From positions 95,761-159,760 of the forward strand of contig CAVZAE010000011.1 in assembly GCA_963773195.1 (NCBI GenBank): a DNA stretch of 64,000 bases. Direction: 5' to 3'. Of the stretch, positions 62,514 through 64,000 are shown in pieces. Numbering within the stretch: position 1 is the first letter of the stretch; the number at the start of each line of letters is the position of its first letter. This stretch comes from CAIWHR01 sp963773195. Lineage in GTDB: Bacteria > Pseudomonadota > Gammaproteobacteria > Burkholderiales > Casimicrobiaceae. Below the pieces are notes generated by a model. The model did not search any database and was not told the origin of the DNA. It worked only from the letters and a program-made list of their open reading frames with translations. The position numbers and the translations under genes were made by a program.

Positions 62514-64000
62514 ATGTCAACTTCCCGCACTCGCATCCCACGCCGACCAGGCGGTATGGCACGCGCGCAGACGACCGCATTCGGGGACCGTCTCGCCGCC
62601 GTGCGAGCGGCCACCGTGCAACTTGCCGCGCCGCTGTCGGCCGAGGACTGCGCGCTGCAGTCGATGCCCGACGCGAGTCCGGTCAAGTGGCACCTGGCCC
62701 ACACTACGTGGTTTTTCGAAACGTTCGTTCTCGAACGCTTCGTTCGCGGTTACCGGCATTTCGACCCACGATACCGGGTGCTTTTCAATTCGTACTACAA
62801 CGCAGTTGGCGACAAGCATCCGCGGCCCGATCGCGGTCTGTTGTCGCGCCCGACGCTGGACGAGGTTCATTCATACCGCCGGCAGGTGGAGGACCATCTT
62901 GTCCCGCTCGTTGCGCAAGCTACCGACGACGCAGAACTCGCGTCGCTGCTGGAACTCGGCCTGCAGCACGAACAGCAGCATCAGGAGCTTATCCTCACCG
63001 ACCTGAAGCACCTGCTGTCACGCAATCCGCTGCAACCTGCGTACATGGAGCGTTGGCCGCTGACTCCGGTCAAACCGCGCCCTTCGCGGTGGATTGGCTT
63101 CGCCGGCGGAATGGTCAGCGTCGGCCACCCGGGAGCCGGCTTCTGCTTCGACAACGAGCAGCCACGGCACCAGGTCTTCCTCACCCCGTTCGAGCTCGCA
63201 TCGCATCCGGTAACCCATGGCGATTTTCTGGCCTTCATAGATGACGGCGGCTACACCCGCCCCGAACTCTGGCTGTCGTTGGGCTTGGATACAGTGCAAG
63301 CACTGCGGTGGACCGCGCCGATGTACTGGGAACGGCGAGACGGCCGCTGGACGACGTTCACCTTGCACGGCCGCGTCGAAATCGACCCCGCCACGCCGAT
63401 GACTCACGTGAGCTACTTCGAAGCCGATGCCTACGCGCGCTGGGCCGGTGCACGCCTGCCGACCGAATTCGAGTGGGAGGCAGGCGCGGCCGATTGCGCA
63501 ATCGACGGAAACTTTCAGGACAGCGGAGCGCTGCATCCGCTCGCAACACGCATGGATCCCCCGCACGGCAATCCCAGTCAACTGTTCGGCGACGTGTGGG
63601 AGTGGACAGGAAGCGCCTATGCGCCCTACGCCGGATTCGCGGCCGCCCCGGGCGCCGTCGGCGAGTACAACGGCAAGTTCATGTGCAATCAATACGTGCT
63701 ACGTGGCGGATCCTGCTCCACCCCGCGCTCGCATATTCGCGCAACCTACCGAAATTTCTTTCCGCCCGAGGCGCGATGGCAGTTTTCCGGCGTGCGTCTC
63801 GCGCGCGACCGCGCTGACGCCGCCCCACTCAAGTGGCGTGGAACATGGCGAAATCGCCGCGTGCATCCTGCCAGCAGCACACGGTACGAAAGCCCGCCTG
63901 CTCAAGCCGCGCGGCAAAATCATCGGGGACATACTTGTACGAATTCTCCGTGTGTATACGCTCACCCGCGGCGAATGTCCGCGGCGCCCCGTCGAGTATC
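62514..64000 (+). CDS. egtB: Ergothioneine biosynthesis protein EgtB (hercynine sulfoxide synthase)
   Basis: Non-haem iron enzyme coupling hercynine to a thiol with O2 in ergothioneine synthesis. DinB-like N-terminal part: VKWHLAHTTWFFETFVLERF and iron-ligand region LQHEQQHQELIL; FGE-sulfatase domain: FAGGMVSVGH, RLPTEFEWEAGA, FGDVWEWTGSAY, QYVLRGGSCSTPRSHIRATY, FSGVRLARD. Homologs end just after RLARD (near 63810), but this frame stays open to the window edge, antisense over egtD; a one-base change near 63812 would give a stop at 63815-63817. So the 3' end is uncertain. Confidence 0.93.
   Translation, partial: MSTSRTRIPRRPGGMARAQTTAFGDRLAAVRAATVQLAAPLSAEDCALQSMPDASPVKWHLAHTTWFFETFVLERFVRGYRHFDPRYRVLFNSYYNAVGDKHPRPDRGLLSRPTLDEVHSYRRQVEDHLVPLVAQATDDAELASLLELGLQHEQQHQELILTDLKHLLSRNPLQPAYMERWPLTPVKPRPSRWIGFAGGMVSVGHPGAGFCFDNEQPRHQVFLTPFELASHPVTHGDFLAFIDDGGYTRPELWLSLGLDTVQALRWTAPMYWERRDGRWTTFTLHGRVEIDPATPMTHVSYFEADAYARWAGARLPTEFEWEAGAADCAIDGNFQDSGALHPLATRMDPPHGNPSQLFGDVWEWTGSAYAPYAGFAAAPGAVGEYNGKFMCNQYVLRGGSCSTPRSHIRATYRNFFPPEARWQFSGVRLARDRADAAPLKWRGTWRNRRVHPASSTRYESPPAQAARQNHRGHTCTNSPCVYAHPRRMSAAPRRV
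63829..64000 (-). CDS. egtD: Histidine N-alpha-methyltransferase EgtD, C-terminal fragment
   Basis: The minus strand from the window edge reads AAGERIHTENSYKYVPDDFA then RLEQAGFRTVCCWQDARGDF and AMFHAT, stop 63831-63829. IHTENSYKY and the final WxDxxGxFxxFHA are signature C-terminal motifs of EgtD, which trimethylates histidine to hercynine, the EgtB substrate. The gene continues beyond the window and is convergent with egtB, unusual only in that the two are tail to tail rather than an operon. Confidence 0.88.
   Translation of the reverse strand, partial: ILDGAPRTFAAGERIHTENSYKYVPDDFAARLEQAGFRTVCCWQDARGDFAMFHAT

Overview
The window is a GC-rich chromosomal segment from a Gram-negative proteobacterium. 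A complete System I cytochrome c maturation operon, MaeB-type malic enzyme, Tat and lipoprotein signals, SpoIIE/STAS signalling and an EgtB/EgtD pair fit a betaproteobacterium best (probably Burkholderiales-like), but no rRNA or other decisive marker is present, so this is inference.

Region by region. 1-7222 (minus): the start of a protoporphyrinogen-oxidase-like gene, then ccmI-H-G-F-E-D-C-B-A read leftwards from ccmA; start/stop overlaps at A/B, D/E, G/H and H/I indicate one operon. 7379-9718 (minus): an eight-haem secreted cytochrome with HEAT and TPR tails, a plausible client of the Ccm machinery. 9812-12103: maeB. 12136-12336 and 27298-27497: two diverged copies of what looks like a ~200-nt structured RNA ending in an intrinsic terminator. 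12615-27274: accessory genes including a lone response regulator, a large phosphoesterase with Ig-like domains, a gpV-like contractile-tail spike protein, a broken monooxygenase, a LuxR/TPR regulator, a beta-helix protein, and a four-gene operon (metzincin-like protease, uncharacterised protein, proline-rich protein, tail-fibre-like repeat protein). 27519-36118: cyclase/ATPase/TPR regulator, small envelope and thioesterase genes, a sugar-type ABC importer without its ATPase, then a tail-sheath N-terminus fused to the C-terminus of an unrelated conserved protein. 36220-48749: phosphatase/STAS pair, BKACE enzyme, lipoprotein, Tat amidohydrolase, SagB-type double nitroreductase, PspC protein, ABC exporter, TPR protein.

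48823-59755 is an integrated element: tRNA-Ser(GGA), an N-terminally truncated tyrosine integrase, an attenuator-like leader, alpA, a DUF3987-type replication protein and small element genes. Inside it a ~630-bp direct repeat and two halves of an IS3-family element, in reversed order, flank a cassette carrying a large protein with the leader motifs seen in DUF4157/eCIS-loaded toxins. 59853-64000: sugar O-acetyltransferase, diguanylate cyclase, egtB and the convergent 3' end of egtD.

At least nine otherwise well-conserved genes are interrupted by single-base frameshifts. That density suggests uncorrected indels in the assembly as much as true gene decay, and every 'pseudogene' call here should be read with that in mind. 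The most interesting features are the two-copy structured RNA and the scattered pieces of a contractile injection system (spike, truncated sheath, candidate effector).
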